From contig JACPVJ010000064.1 in the NCBI GenBank assembly GCA_016191785.1, forward strand, positions 1 to 39,248: DNA of 39,248 nucleotides, written 5' to 3'. The notes beneath the pieces were generated by a model. That model saw nothing but the letters and a program-made list of their open reading frames with translations, had not been told where the DNA came from and did not search any database. Shown one piece after another: positions 32,174-38,825 of the stretch (its first letter is position 1; each line of letters begins with the position of its first letter). The translations under genes and the position numbers were made by a program. The DNA comes from Myxococcales bacterium. Its GTDB lineage: Bacteria > Myxococcota_A > Polyangia > Polyangiales > Polyangiaceae.

Positions 32174-33045
32174 GGCGACTTTGCTCCGGCCAAAGCTGAC
32201 TTGATGCTGGCGAGTTCCTTCTTGAGTTGCCGGTTTTGTTCTGCGAGTTCCTTGACCGCGTTGACGAGAATGTAGGTGAGCGGAGCGGTGTCCACGGTTT
32301 TCAGGTTGGACTTCGAGTCCTTCGGATCGACGAGTCCGGAAGTCTTCCCCACCATGTACGGAGCCTTCGTTTCTACCTCCTGCGCGATCAGACCCACGTG
32401 CTTCTTCCCGTCCTTCGGCGAGTCGCCAACGCCGTTGTACTCGAACCACACGGGGTGGATCTGCTCGAGGGTGGCGAGCCCGTCCGTGAAGTCCGCTACG
32501 TTCCGCTTCGTTCGCAAGTCGGAAATCACGTTCCACGATGACGACCCGTACTTGTACGCGTGATTGTCGCCGTCGAAGTAGTACATCCACGACCCCGAGC
32601 CGCCCCCGAGCCAAATGCCCCACTCTTGAAGGGCTTTATACGGGCTATGAACCTTGGTGCCGACGAACTGGCGCTGGCTGCCGTCCGAGTCCGCATACCA
32701 GATGCCGGCTGTGTACGACGAGAGACTGCGTATCGTGGGTCGCTCGTCGATGAAGACATCGCTGTCCAACGTTATCGAGTCATCGATGTTGATGCTCGCG
32801 CCGGCCGTGTGTCCGAGAGTGAATACGCCGGTGGAGTGATCATAGATGACACCTCCGTTGCTTCCGACCCGGAGGTTTCCGGTCCCGGACCCCACATCGA
32901 TGACGACGTTGTCCGCGTGAGTGATGGTGGCCCACGCGACAGAGGCGACCAATGCGCTCGCGGCCAGGACGCTAGTCGCAACCCAGTATCGCCTTCGTTT
33001 GGCGTTCGTTTCGCGTGCCGTTGCTCTGCCGCGCAGTGTCTGCAT
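32170..33045 (-). CDS. Exported protein with Peptidase_S74 chaperone domain
   Basis: The 291-residue protein has an N-terminal signal-type segment (charged to about residue 19, hydrophobic helix 21-42, likely cleaved near THA). A beta-rich repeat region follows at 47-150 with short hydrophobic/Gly strands like phage tail-fibre stalks. The C-terminal 120 residues are the endosialidase-type intramolecular chaperone: ISDLRTKRNV gives Ser 175 and Lys 180, the self-cleavage dyad, then HVGLIAQEVE, and a coiled-coil end. The chaperone drives trimerisation and then cuts itself off. ATG 33045 is preferred to GTG 33051 because GAGGAGGG lies about 6 nt before it. No phage genes are nearby. Confidence 0.9.
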   Translation of the reverse strand: MQTLRGRATARETNAKRRRYWVATSVLAASALVASVAWATITHADNVVIDVGSGTGNLRVGSNGGVIYDHSTGVFTLGHTAGASINIDDSITLDSDVFIDERPTIRSLSSYTAGIWYADSDGSQRQFVGTKVHSPYKALQEWGIWLGGGSGSWMYYFDGDNHAYKYGSSSWNVISDLRTKRNVADFTDGLATLEQIHPVWFEYNGVGDSPKDGKKHVGLIAQEVETKAPYMVGKTSGLVDPKDSKSNLKTVDTAPLTYILVNAVKELAEQNRQLKKELASIKSALAGAKSP

Positions 33046-33068
33046 TGCCACCCTCCTCTCGGGGAGCT

Positions 33069-33094
33069 TTGCGGAATCTTGCGGAACCTGTCAA
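33069..33094 (-). promoter_or_regulatory. TTGACA and 10-bp-period direct repeat upstream of the S74 gene
   Basis: On the minus strand TTGACA (33094-33089) lies about 45 nt before the S74 start. Directly after it, the octamer TTCCGCAA occurs twice with a 10-bp period (on the plus strand TTGCGGAA at 33069-33076 and 33079-33086), one helical turn apart. No -10 fits at the usual spacing, so the box could be chance; the repeat looks like a binding site. The rest of the 282-bp gap (33046-33327) holds a small hairpin (TCGCC/GGCGA at about 33289-33304) and no gene. Confidence 0.35.
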
Positions 33095-33327
33095 CGCACG
33101 ATTGGATTTGGAACGCCGTTCTCCAGGGCCGGCTCGGCGGGGGCCGCCGGCAACGCAGTGATTCCCCGCTGACCCTTGACGCCTCCGCGCGACCCGTCAT
33201 GAGCGCCGACGTCCGTGGTGGAGCGGTCGGACGTGGACCCCTGCTCCTGAGCCTTCGGCTCAAGGCCTGACCCTTGGAGTCTTCGAGTTTCGCCAGAAAA
33301 GGCGAGACATGAGACCGACCCGAGCCC

Positions 33328-35070
33328 TCACTCCGCCGGCAACGGCTCGGCCGGCGCGCCCGACTTGGGCTCGGGCTTGCCTGACCACCAGGCCTTGAGG
33401 CGCGCCATGCTGAACGGCCGCGAGTACCCCGCCAGGAGCACCAGGCTGAAGACCGCGAACAGCCAGGCCTGGGCGGTGAACTTGTCGTCTACCCAGTAGT
33501 AACTGAGCAGCAAGATCTGACTGGCGCCGCTCGCGACCAGCACTACGGGTCCGAGCGGGCGTCTGGCCTTGGCCAGCGCCGCGCACAGGATGAACATCGA
33601 GTAGTAGTAGCAAGTCAGGTTGGTCATGCTCATGACCAGCGGCGCGGCCAGCGCTTGCCCGATCCACAGCGCCCTGGTGCGGCGCAGGGCCCACGCGGTC
33701 CACAGGAACAAGAGCCCGACGATCGCCAGGTGGACCGGCTTGCTCTTCTTGTGGCGATCGATGCGCCCCTGCTTCCAGCCCTGGAACGGGTCGTCCAGGT
33801 TGTCGTCGCGCGTGAAGCGCATGCGACCGTCCCAGGTGTGCACCAGCATGGTCTCGAGCCCCATGTGGTTGGTCAGCGGCGTGTTGTTGTGGGTCTTCAG
33901 CGTGTGGCTGACGAACTCTTTGTACGAGTCGCCGCCGGTGACCACCACGCTGGCCGGGATCAACGTGCTGCACGCGATGATGCAGCCCGCCAGGAGCTTG
34001 CGGTGGTCGGGGTGGAACAGGCCCATCAGGCCTTGGCCGTTGCCGCCCCCGGCGCGCCGCTCTCGGAGCTCTTTGAAGATGTGGAAGACGATCATGATCG
34101 CCCAGCCGGCGAAGAAGATCATCGGGAACACCCGGAGCAGCGCCGACCACGTGAGCGCGAAGCCCGCCGAGAAGAACCTGCGCTTTCGGGCCAGCGCCAG
34201 GCTGGCCACGAGCAGGAAGAACCAGTCCTGTCTGAGGAAGGCCCCGCCGGTCCAGTAGAAGTTCGCCGGGGCGTTGCAGCCCCAGAAGACCGTGGCCAGG
34301 GCACCGACGCGCCAGCCGAAGGCCCAGTACATCAAGAGGACGACGCCCAAGTGGAACAGGATGTCGATCCCCGACAAGAGCTTGAAGAAGCCGTCCCCCG
34401 CCACGCCGAAGCTGGCGAACAGCTTGCCCGTCATGGTCCAGACCGGCGGCGGGTTGTAGCCGTGGTCCTTCATCATGTTTTCCCAGTACGAGCCCCGGGC
34501 CGTCGAATAAAACCAGTCGACGTCCTTCTTGAAGGCCTCCCACTTCGCTCCCGCGAAGTGCTTCTTGCACTGGGACGGGTCGGTCACCACGAAGGTGTCC
34601 GACACGGGCTTGATCAGGTTCACGCGCAGATCGCGGATCTCGCGCTTTCGCACCTCGGCGCCGCGCCCGAGCTCGATCTCGGCGATGGCCGTGCACTCGT
34701 AGAGGCGCGTGTAGCTGAGCTCCTGCGAGTACTTCGAGCCCAGGTAGTAGTGATAGAACTCGTGCCGGTGGTAGTACTCGGGGTACCGCGTGTTCGGGTT
34801 GAAGAAGTCGAAGTAGGCGCCGAACGACAGCACCGTGAGCACGATGGCCACGCGCTTGCGGGTCCGGAGCGGGATGCTCTCGCCGACGCGCCGCGCGCGC
34901 ACCTCGTAGATCAAGAGCAGCGCGCCGGCGAGCGTCAGGCCGATGCGCAGGCCGTTCATCAGCCGCGTCCAGGTGTCGTTGGCGAAGACCGGGCTTTCCC
35001 AGAAGAAACCCGCAGCGCCGAGCAGGGCCGCGACCGGAGCAACGACCAAAGCAGCGATAGAAGTCAGCAC
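33328..35070 (-). CDS. Polytopic membrane protein of unknown function
   Basis: From the start chosen here the protein has 580 residues and about 11 hydrophobic helices, spread along its length. After the first two comes a hydrophilic loop rich in His, Tyr and Glu (RYPEYYHRHEFYHYYLGSKY), and later a loop with GGDSYKEFVSHTLKTHNN. Size, helix count and exposed loops recall GT-C glycosyltransferases, but no catalytic motif is certain. The frame is open to a GTG at 35250, yet that GTG sits inside the Shine-Dalgarno of the small ORF and the first 50 codons would cross a strong terminator, so a start near 35070 (GTG) or 35109 (TTG) is preferred. Neither has a good Shine-Dalgarno. The start is uncertain. 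Confidence 0.75.
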   Translation of the reverse strand: MLTSIAALVVAPVAALLGAAGFFWESPVFANDTWTRLMNGLRIGLTLAGALLLIYEVRARRVGESIPLRTRKRVAIVLTVLSFGAYFDFFNPNTRYPEYYHRHEFYHYYLGSKYSQELSYTRLYECTAIAEIELGRGAEVRKREIRDLRVNLIKPVSDTFVVTDPSQCKKHFAGAKWEAFKKDVDWFYSTARGSYWENMMKDHGYNPPPVWTMTGKLFASFGVAGDGFFKLLSGIDILFHLGVVLLMYWAFGWRVGALATVFWGCNAPANFYWTGGAFLRQDWFFLLVASLALARKRRFFSAGFALTWSALLRVFPMIFFAGWAIMIVFHIFKELRERRAGGGNGQGLMGLFHPDHRKLLAGCIIACSTLIPASVVVTGGDSYKEFVSHTLKTHNNTPLTNHMGLETMLVHTWDGRMRFTRDDNLDDPFQGWKQGRIDRHKKSKPVHLAIVGLLFLWTAWALRRTRALWIGQALAAPLVMSMTNLTCYYYSMFILCAALAKARRPLGPVVLVASGASQILLLSYYWVDDKFTAQAWLFAVFSLVLLAGYSRPFSMARLKAWWSGKPEPKSGAPAEPLPAE

Positions 35071-35110
35071 GGCCGCGCAGGCTAGACGAAGCGGGGCCGG
35101 CCGAAACAAA

Positions 35111-35148
35111 GAAAAAACGGCCGGGAGCGGTACACCGCCACCCGGCCG
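35111..35148 (-). terminator. Intrinsic terminator upstream of the membrane protein gene
   Basis: Read on the minus strand, CGGCCGGG (35148-35141) pairs with CCCGGCCG (35125-35118). Inside, GCGGT and ACCGC extend the stem across a small mismatch to give about 13 base pairs with a 2-nt loop, and six T residues (35117-35112) follow directly. This is a textbook rho-independent terminator. It lies 47 nt after the stop of the 14-codon ORF and 41 nt before the GTG at 35070. Confidence 0.85.
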
Positions 35149-35195
35149 CCCTGCCCATGACCCGGAACGCTCCGGCCTGGGCCCAAGGAGGGGGC

Positions 35196-35240
35196 CTAGG
35201 TCCTCGAGACCTCCAGGGTCAGGGTCCTTTGGTTTTTCAT
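35196..35240 (-). CDS. 14-residue leader peptide or small gene
   Basis: The ORF reads MKNQRTLTLEVSRT and stop. Its ATG is preceded by AGGAGG (35255-35250) at 9 nt, the best ribosome binding site in the neighbourhood, and a CCGGC-ACA-GCCGG hairpin abuts that site. A strong intrinsic terminator follows. The peptide has no run of one amino acid that would mark a classical amino-acid attenuator; three Thr and two Leu occur. It could be a regulatory leader for the membrane protein gene, or a separate peptide gene ended by the terminator. It is too short for homology to help. Confidence 0.5.
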   Translation of the reverse strand: MKNQRTLTLEVSRT

Positions 35241-35255
35241 GTCGATCCACCTCCT

Positions 35256-35406
35256 CCGGCTGTGCCGGACGTCTCGGGAGTCAGGGCCCACAAGAGCCAC
35301 GACCGTTCGGACGACTGCGATTGCTGCCCTGCCGTGCGAGACGTTTTCGATACGTGTGACCCTCTCGGGCCTCGGGCCAAAGTGAGCCGTGGGGGTGCTC
35401 CCCCAC
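35256..35406 (-). promoter_or_regulatory. Structured 5' leader with hairpins
   Basis: The 250-bp gap 35241-35489 has no convincing gene on either strand. On the minus strand it can form a 7-bp hairpin with a 4-nt loop (35400-35406 with 35389-35395) and a 5-bp hairpin (35264-35268 with 35256-35260) directly before the Shine-Dalgarno of the small ORF. Several weaker pairings lie between. Together with the small ORF and terminator this looks like a cis-acting RNA leader. I do not recognise a known riboswitch class. Confidence 0.4.
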
Positions 35407-35489
35407 CGGATGAGCCCGGGACGAACCGTCCGAGCATCACATGTCTGCCAGAGCTAGCACGCTGGACGCACGTGGGCCAACTTGCCCCG

Positions 35490-36011
35490 TCAGTCGCCCT
35501 GCCGGGTGGCGTCCATCGAGTAGGAAATCTCGCATGGGAGCTGGGAAAACCCGCCCTCGACCGCCATCAGCGGCTCGCAGTCCGATTCGCCCACGGGCTT
35601 GAACCCGTAGCGCAGCGTGCCCTCGAAGCCAGCGACCGGTGGGGCGGCGCTCGAGAGCTTGCCGGTGCCGCTGTCGGTGCGGGAAATCGAGCAGCCGGGC
35701 TGGCCCTTGGCCGGCTTGATGGGGGTCAGCACGGCGTGGGAGTCGAAGCCGAACGAGACCCCGTCGCTGGCCACGTCGCCGCCGATGGGGTCGGCGCCGT
35801 TCACCCAGTACAGGTCGTGCCCGTCACGGGACAGCTTGACCTCGAACTCCCAGAGGTCCTTCGAGCCCAGGGCGCCGGGGCCGCAGGTGGACGAGTCGAG
35901 CTGCGCCACGACTTGATAGGTGCCGAGCGAGTCCCCCGGGACCTTGTCCTGCTCGGGACCCATACAACCGGCGAGCACGGCGAGAGCGACGGGAACGAGA
36001 GCGTGGCGCAT
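35490..36011 (-). CDS. Small lipoprotein of unknown function
   Basis: The 173-residue protein starts with a signal peptide ending LAGC (Cys 16). The mature part is mostly beta strands with four further cysteines: GTYQVVAQLDSSTCGPGALG, then WEFEVKLSRDGHDLYWV, then FEGTLRYGF, and DCEPLMAVEGGFSQLPCEI. The pattern resembles small calycin-like or lipocalin-like lipoproteins that myxobacteria have in numbers, but no family is assigned. ATG 36011 is divergent from the membrane protein gene at 36062. It lies upstream of the structured leader on the same strand with 239 bp between. Confidence 0.82.
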   Translation of the reverse strand: MRHALVPVALAVLAGCMGPEQDKVPGDSLGTYQVVAQLDSSTCGPGALGSKDLWEFEVKLSRDGHDLYWVNGADPIGGDVASDGVSFGFDSHAVLTPIKPAKGQPGCSISRTDSGTGKLSSAAPPVAGFEGTLRYGFKPVGESDCEPLMAVEGGFSQLPCEISYSMDATRQGD

Positions 36012-36061
36012 CGCTCGCCGCTAGCGTGCGGACCGTCATTCGGGCAACTATTCGGGCGGCG

Positions 36062-36769
36062 ATGCATGCCTTCGACTGGCTCTTGTGGCGGCGTTGTCTC
36101 GGGCTCGCAGCGCTGATCTCCCTCTTGGTGGCCGGCGTGGCGATCAGCACCGACGAGCCGGGCAGCACGCTCGGCACCCGGCTGTCGCGGCTCGCTGCCT
36201 TCTTGCCGGCGGTGGTGGTGATCGCACAAGCGGTGGTGCTCGCCCAGTGTCGCGAGCGCGGAGAGCTGTGCGCACTGGCCTCCCTCGGCGCGTCGCCGCC
36301 CCGTCAGGTGCTCGGCGCCATCGCCGCGGGGCTCAGCCTCGGGGCGGTCGCGGTCGTGCTCTTGGTCTTGCCCCAGAGCGACGTGCGCTCGTTGTTCCCG
36401 GTGGTCGGCGGGGACGCGAGCTTCGTCGCGCTCGGCGACACCTTGACCGACCCCGCGAGCGGCGTGGTGTTCGCGCCCGACGGCAGCCTCGCCTTCGGAG
36501 CACCCAACGAGCCAGGTCCGGTCGCGCGCGGGCCCGGTCGCGCGGCTGCCCTCGCGTTCGTCGCGCCGCTCGGGTGCGTGACGGCGTTCTGGGGCGCCGC
36601 GCCCATGGGCGTCTTGCCGCGGCTCGGGCTGGCGGCCACGAGCCTGGTGATCTCGGTCGTGCTGCTGCACGCGGTGGCGGCGGGGCGGGTGTCTCCCGCG
36701 CTGCTCTGGGTCGGTGCCGCGCCGCTCGCGCTGCACGCGGTGGTGGCTTTTCGGAGGGCTGTGGCGTGA
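36062..36769 (+). CDS. LptF/LptG-like membrane protein without periplasmic domain
   Basis: The 235-residue protein has about six membrane helices. After the second or third helix comes RERGELCALASLGASPPRQVL, which closely resembles the coupling-loop motif of LptF/LptG permeases (RERGEL-ALRA-G-S). The large periplasmic jellyroll of true LptF/G is missing and only a short soluble segment (about 110-150) takes its place. It may be a shortened LPS-export-like permease or a distant relative with a new partner. ATG at 36062 is chosen over a GTG at 36026, which lies only 15 bp from the divergent start. The downstream gene overlaps its stop (GTGA). Confidence 0.65.
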   Translation: MHAFDWLLWRRCLGLAALISLLVAGVAISTDEPGSTLGTRLSRLAAFLPAVVVIAQAVVLAQCRERGELCALASLGASPPRQVLGAIAAGLSLGAVAVVLLVLPQSDVRSLFPVVGGDASFVALGDTLTDPASGVVFAPDGSLAFGAPNEPGPVARGPGRAAALAFVAPLGCVTAFWGAAPMGVLPRLGLAATSLVISVVLLHAVAAGRVSPALLWVGAAPLALHAVVAFRRAVA

Positions 36770-37674
36770 GCGTGACGAGGTCGTGGGCGAGTGACGGTGG
36801 GCGATTCGCGGTGCTGGTGCACGGCGGGGCGGGGGACGTCCCAGACGCGAAGGTCGAGCGACACGTCGCGGGGTGCAGGGCGGCGGCGGCGCGCGCCCGT
36901 GAGATCCTGGCCGCCGGCGGCAGCGCCCTGGACGCCGCCCAAGCCGCGGTGATCGTGCTGGAGGACGATCCCGTGTTCAACGCGGGCACCGGCGCGTGCC
37001 TCACCGCCGACGGCACCCTCGAGCTCGACGCCTGCGTGATGGAGGGCGAAGCGCTGCGGGCCGGTGCCGTGTGCGCGCTCGATCCGTTCAAGAACCCCAT
37101 CGCCATCGCGCGGGCCGTCCTCGAAGAGGGCACGCACGTGCTCTACGCCGCCCGGGGCGCTCGCGCGTTCGCCGAGGGCGCGGGGTTCTCGCCCGCTGAC
37201 CCCGCCAGCATGATCACCGAAGCCGCCCGTCAGAAGCTGGCCGAGGCCCGAGCCTCGGGCAAGGTCAGCGGGTGGGCCGGGGGCACGGTCGGCGCCGTCG
37301 CGCGGGACGTGCGCGGTCACGTTGCCGCCGCCACCAGCACCGGCGGCATGGTGGGCAAGCGTGCGGGCAGGGTGGGGGACAGCCCGATCGTCGGCGCGGG
37401 CACCTACGCCGACGATCTCGGCGGCGCCGCCAGCGCGACCGGACACGGCGAAGGGATCTTGCGGGTCGCGCTCGGTGCGACCGCGGTTCACCGGCTCGCG
37501 CACGCGGGCCCGGAGCCGGTCGCGCGGGGGCTCATCGCCGAGATGCGGGCGCGGGTCGGAGCGACCGGCGGTCTCATCCTGGTCGGGCGCGACGGGCGGC
37601 TGGGCTGGGCGCGCTCGACGCGCACCATGACCTGGGCCGCGGAGTGGGACGGCGGGGGAGAGGCCGGCGCGTGA
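36766..37674 (+). CDS. Isoaspartyl peptidase/L-asparaginase (Ntn hydrolase)
   Basis: The 302-residue protein is a T2-family (EcAIII-like) precursor. It opens VLVHGGAGDV, then has GTGACLTADGTLELDACVMEG and NPIAIARAVLEE. The autoprocessing site is at GGTVGAVA, where Thr 174 becomes the N-terminal nucleophile of the beta subunit after self-cleavage. STGGM and GAGTYAD follow as substrate-binding loops, with TGHGEGILRV beyond. It hydrolyses beta-aspartyl dipeptides and asparagine. It overlaps the LptF/G-like gene by 4 bp (GTGA). No signal peptide was seen, so it acts in the cytoplasm. Confidence 0.93.
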   Translation: MSVTRSWASDGGRFAVLVHGGAGDVPDAKVERHVAGCRAAAARAREILAAGGSALDAAQAAVIVLEDDPVFNAGTGACLTADGTLELDACVMEGEALRAGAVCALDPFKNPIAIARAVLEEGTHVLYAARGARAFAEGAGFSPADPASMITEAARQKLAEARASGKVSGWAGGTVGAVARDVRGHVAAATSTGGMVGKRAGRVGDSPIVGAGTYADDLGGAASATGHGEGILRVALGATAVHRLAHAGPEPVARGLIAEMRARVGATGGLILVGRDGRLGWARSTRTMTWAAEWDGGGEAGA

Positions 37675-37684
37675 GACAGCGGGC

Positions 37685-37861
37685 TCAGCCGGCAGCGGGC
37701 TCGGCGGGCGGCTCTGCGGGCGCGGCAGCGCCGCGCTTGCGCTCGAGGGCCTGCTCGAGGCCGATCCGCAGGCGCTTGCGGCGGGTGAGACGCTTCTTCT
37801 TCAGCGGGGTGGCCAGCCACTCGTGGCGGCGACGCACGTTCCAAATTGCACGGTTGGCCAT
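37685..37861 (-). CDS. Small basic protein (58 residues)
   Basis: A frame of 58 residues from ATG 37861 to TGA 37685 encodes an Arg/Lys-rich N-terminal part (NRAIWNVRRRHEWLATPLKKKRLTRRKRLRIG), then an Ala/Glu/Pro tail. Codon third positions are strongly G/C, as in neighbouring genes. There is a good -35/-10 pair 16-44 nt upstream (37877-37905), and the 5' leader is short with no Shine-Dalgarno. Basic proteins of this size often bind nucleic acid or ribosomes, but no family is recognised. It is convergent with the peptidase gene (10-bp gap) and divergent from the kinase gene. It is short enough to be missed by length cut-offs. Confidence 0.6.
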   Translation of the reverse strand: MANRAIWNVRRRHEWLATPLKKKRLTRRKRLRIGLEQALERKRGAAAPAEPPAEPAAG

Positions 37862-37876
37862 GGTTAGGAGGCCGGG

Positions 37877-37905
37877 CTATTAGCTAACCCTGGGCACTTA
37901 GGCAA
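37877..37905 (-). promoter_or_regulatory. Candidate sigma-70 promoter for the small basic protein
   Basis: On the minus strand TTGCCT (37905-37900) and TAATAG (37882-37877) are separated by exactly 17 bp. The -10 matches the consensus at most positions. Expected start sites lie about 5-10 nt before the ATG at 37861. The surrounding 37862-37933 is the most AT-rich gap in this part of the window and may also carry the divergent promoter of the kinase gene, for which no box was resolved. Confidence 0.5.
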
Positions 37906-37933
37906 GCGGCGTCGTAAATTACCCGGTGATTCC

Positions 37934-38818
37934 GTGACCCAACACCTGAGCGGCTCGCTGGCCTTCCCCATGACCGGGGGGGTGGTCGTTTCGCCTCGCG
38001 GCTTCAGCTACCTGCTCGGAAACCTGATCGGCGATGGCTCCTTCGGCGCGGTCTTCGACTGCGTGGGCCCCTTCGATCAGCAGTTTGCGCTCAAGGTGTT
38101 CCAGCCCGCCAACCGCGCCTACCTCGACGTGCGACAAGAGTGGCTGCGCGAGGCCGAGCGCCTCTACCGCCTGCGCCACCCGAACATCGTCTACGTGTTC
38201 GACTACTTCGAGGCGGGCGGCCTGTTCTACCTGGTGCTCGAGCGCTGCGATCACGCGCTCGAGGACATGATCGGCACGCCCTTCACCGATCGCCTGATCG
38301 TCGAGCTGATGCGCCAGCTCTTGTTCGCCGTGCAGTACCTGTCCGACAACGAGCTGGTCCACAACGACCTGCACGCCGGCAACATCCTGATGGTGCAAGG
38401 CGACAAGCTCAGCTGCAAGATCAGCGACCTGGGCATTGCCCAGGAGATGTACGGGCAGCACGCCGTGCGCCCGAATGTGGTGCACCACCGCATCATGGCG
38501 CCAGAGGTGCTGGCCAGCGGGTACACCACCAAGCAGAGCGACCTCTATCAGCTGGGCATGCTGATGTACGCCATGCACACCGGCGAGTACCCGATCGAGT
38601 TCTCGGCGGGCTACGACGAGGTCTTGGCGCAGATCCGCGCCGGCACGCCGCGCGCGCGTGCCGAGGCGCTGGGTACGCCGATCGGGCAGATCTGCAGCGT
38701 GATGCTGCGGCGCCACGAGCAGTATCGGTACACCTCGCCGGGTCAAGTGTGGGAAGACCTGCGCCGGCTCGACGTGTGGAACGACGAGCGCGGGCCTCGC
38801 AGCCGCCCCAGCGATTGA
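37934..38818 (+). CDS. Serine/threonine protein kinase with atypical motifs
   Basis: The 294-residue protein is almost entirely a Hanks-type kinase domain. Glycine loop GDGSFGAV is at 33-40, the ATP-binding Lys is 54 (ALKVF), the helix C Glu 73, the catalytic loop reads HNDLHAGN (143-150; Asp 145, Asn 150) where HRD is usual, DLG (165-167) replaces DFG and IMAPE replaces APE-type text. Arg of HRD is lost, so activation by loop phosphorylation is unlikely, as in some constitutively active or RD-negative kinases. There is no membrane helix or sensor domain. GTG 37934 starts it; the ATG at residue 13 is an alternative. The partner is unknown. Confidence 0.9.
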   Translation: MTQHLSGSLAFPMTGGVVVSPRGFSYLLGNLIGDGSFGAVFDCVGPFDQQFALKVFQPANRAYLDVRQEWLREAERLYRLRHPNIVYVFDYFEAGGLFYLVLERCDHALEDMIGTPFTDRLIVELMRQLLFAVQYLSDNELVHNDLHAGNILMVQGDKLSCKISDLGIAQEMYGQHAVRPNVVHHRIMAPEVLASGYTTKQSDLYQLGMLMYAMHTGEYPIEFSAGYDEVLAQIRAGTPRARAEALGTPIGQICSVMLRRHEQYRYTSPGQVWEDLRRLDVWNDERGPRSRPSD

Positions 38819-38825
38819 GGCCCGG

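Noticed and set aside
31637..33045. Prophage remnant
   Set aside because: The S74 domain is phage-like, but the protein has a signal peptide, its partner is a lipoprotein, and no other phage gene, integrase or attachment repeat is present.
33328..35250. Membrane protein starting at GTG 35250
   Set aside because: The GTG overlaps the Shine-Dalgarno of the 14-codon ORF and the early codons would cross a strong terminator, so a later start is preferred, though not proven.
35237..35440. A 67-codon minus-strand ORF in the leader
   Set aside because: It has no Shine-Dalgarno, composition unlike the neighbours, and ends on the start codon of the small ORF.
35425..35455. Sigma-54 promoter (TGGCA...GC) on the minus strand
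   Set aside because: The GG and GC elements are separated by 12 nt rather than the required 10.
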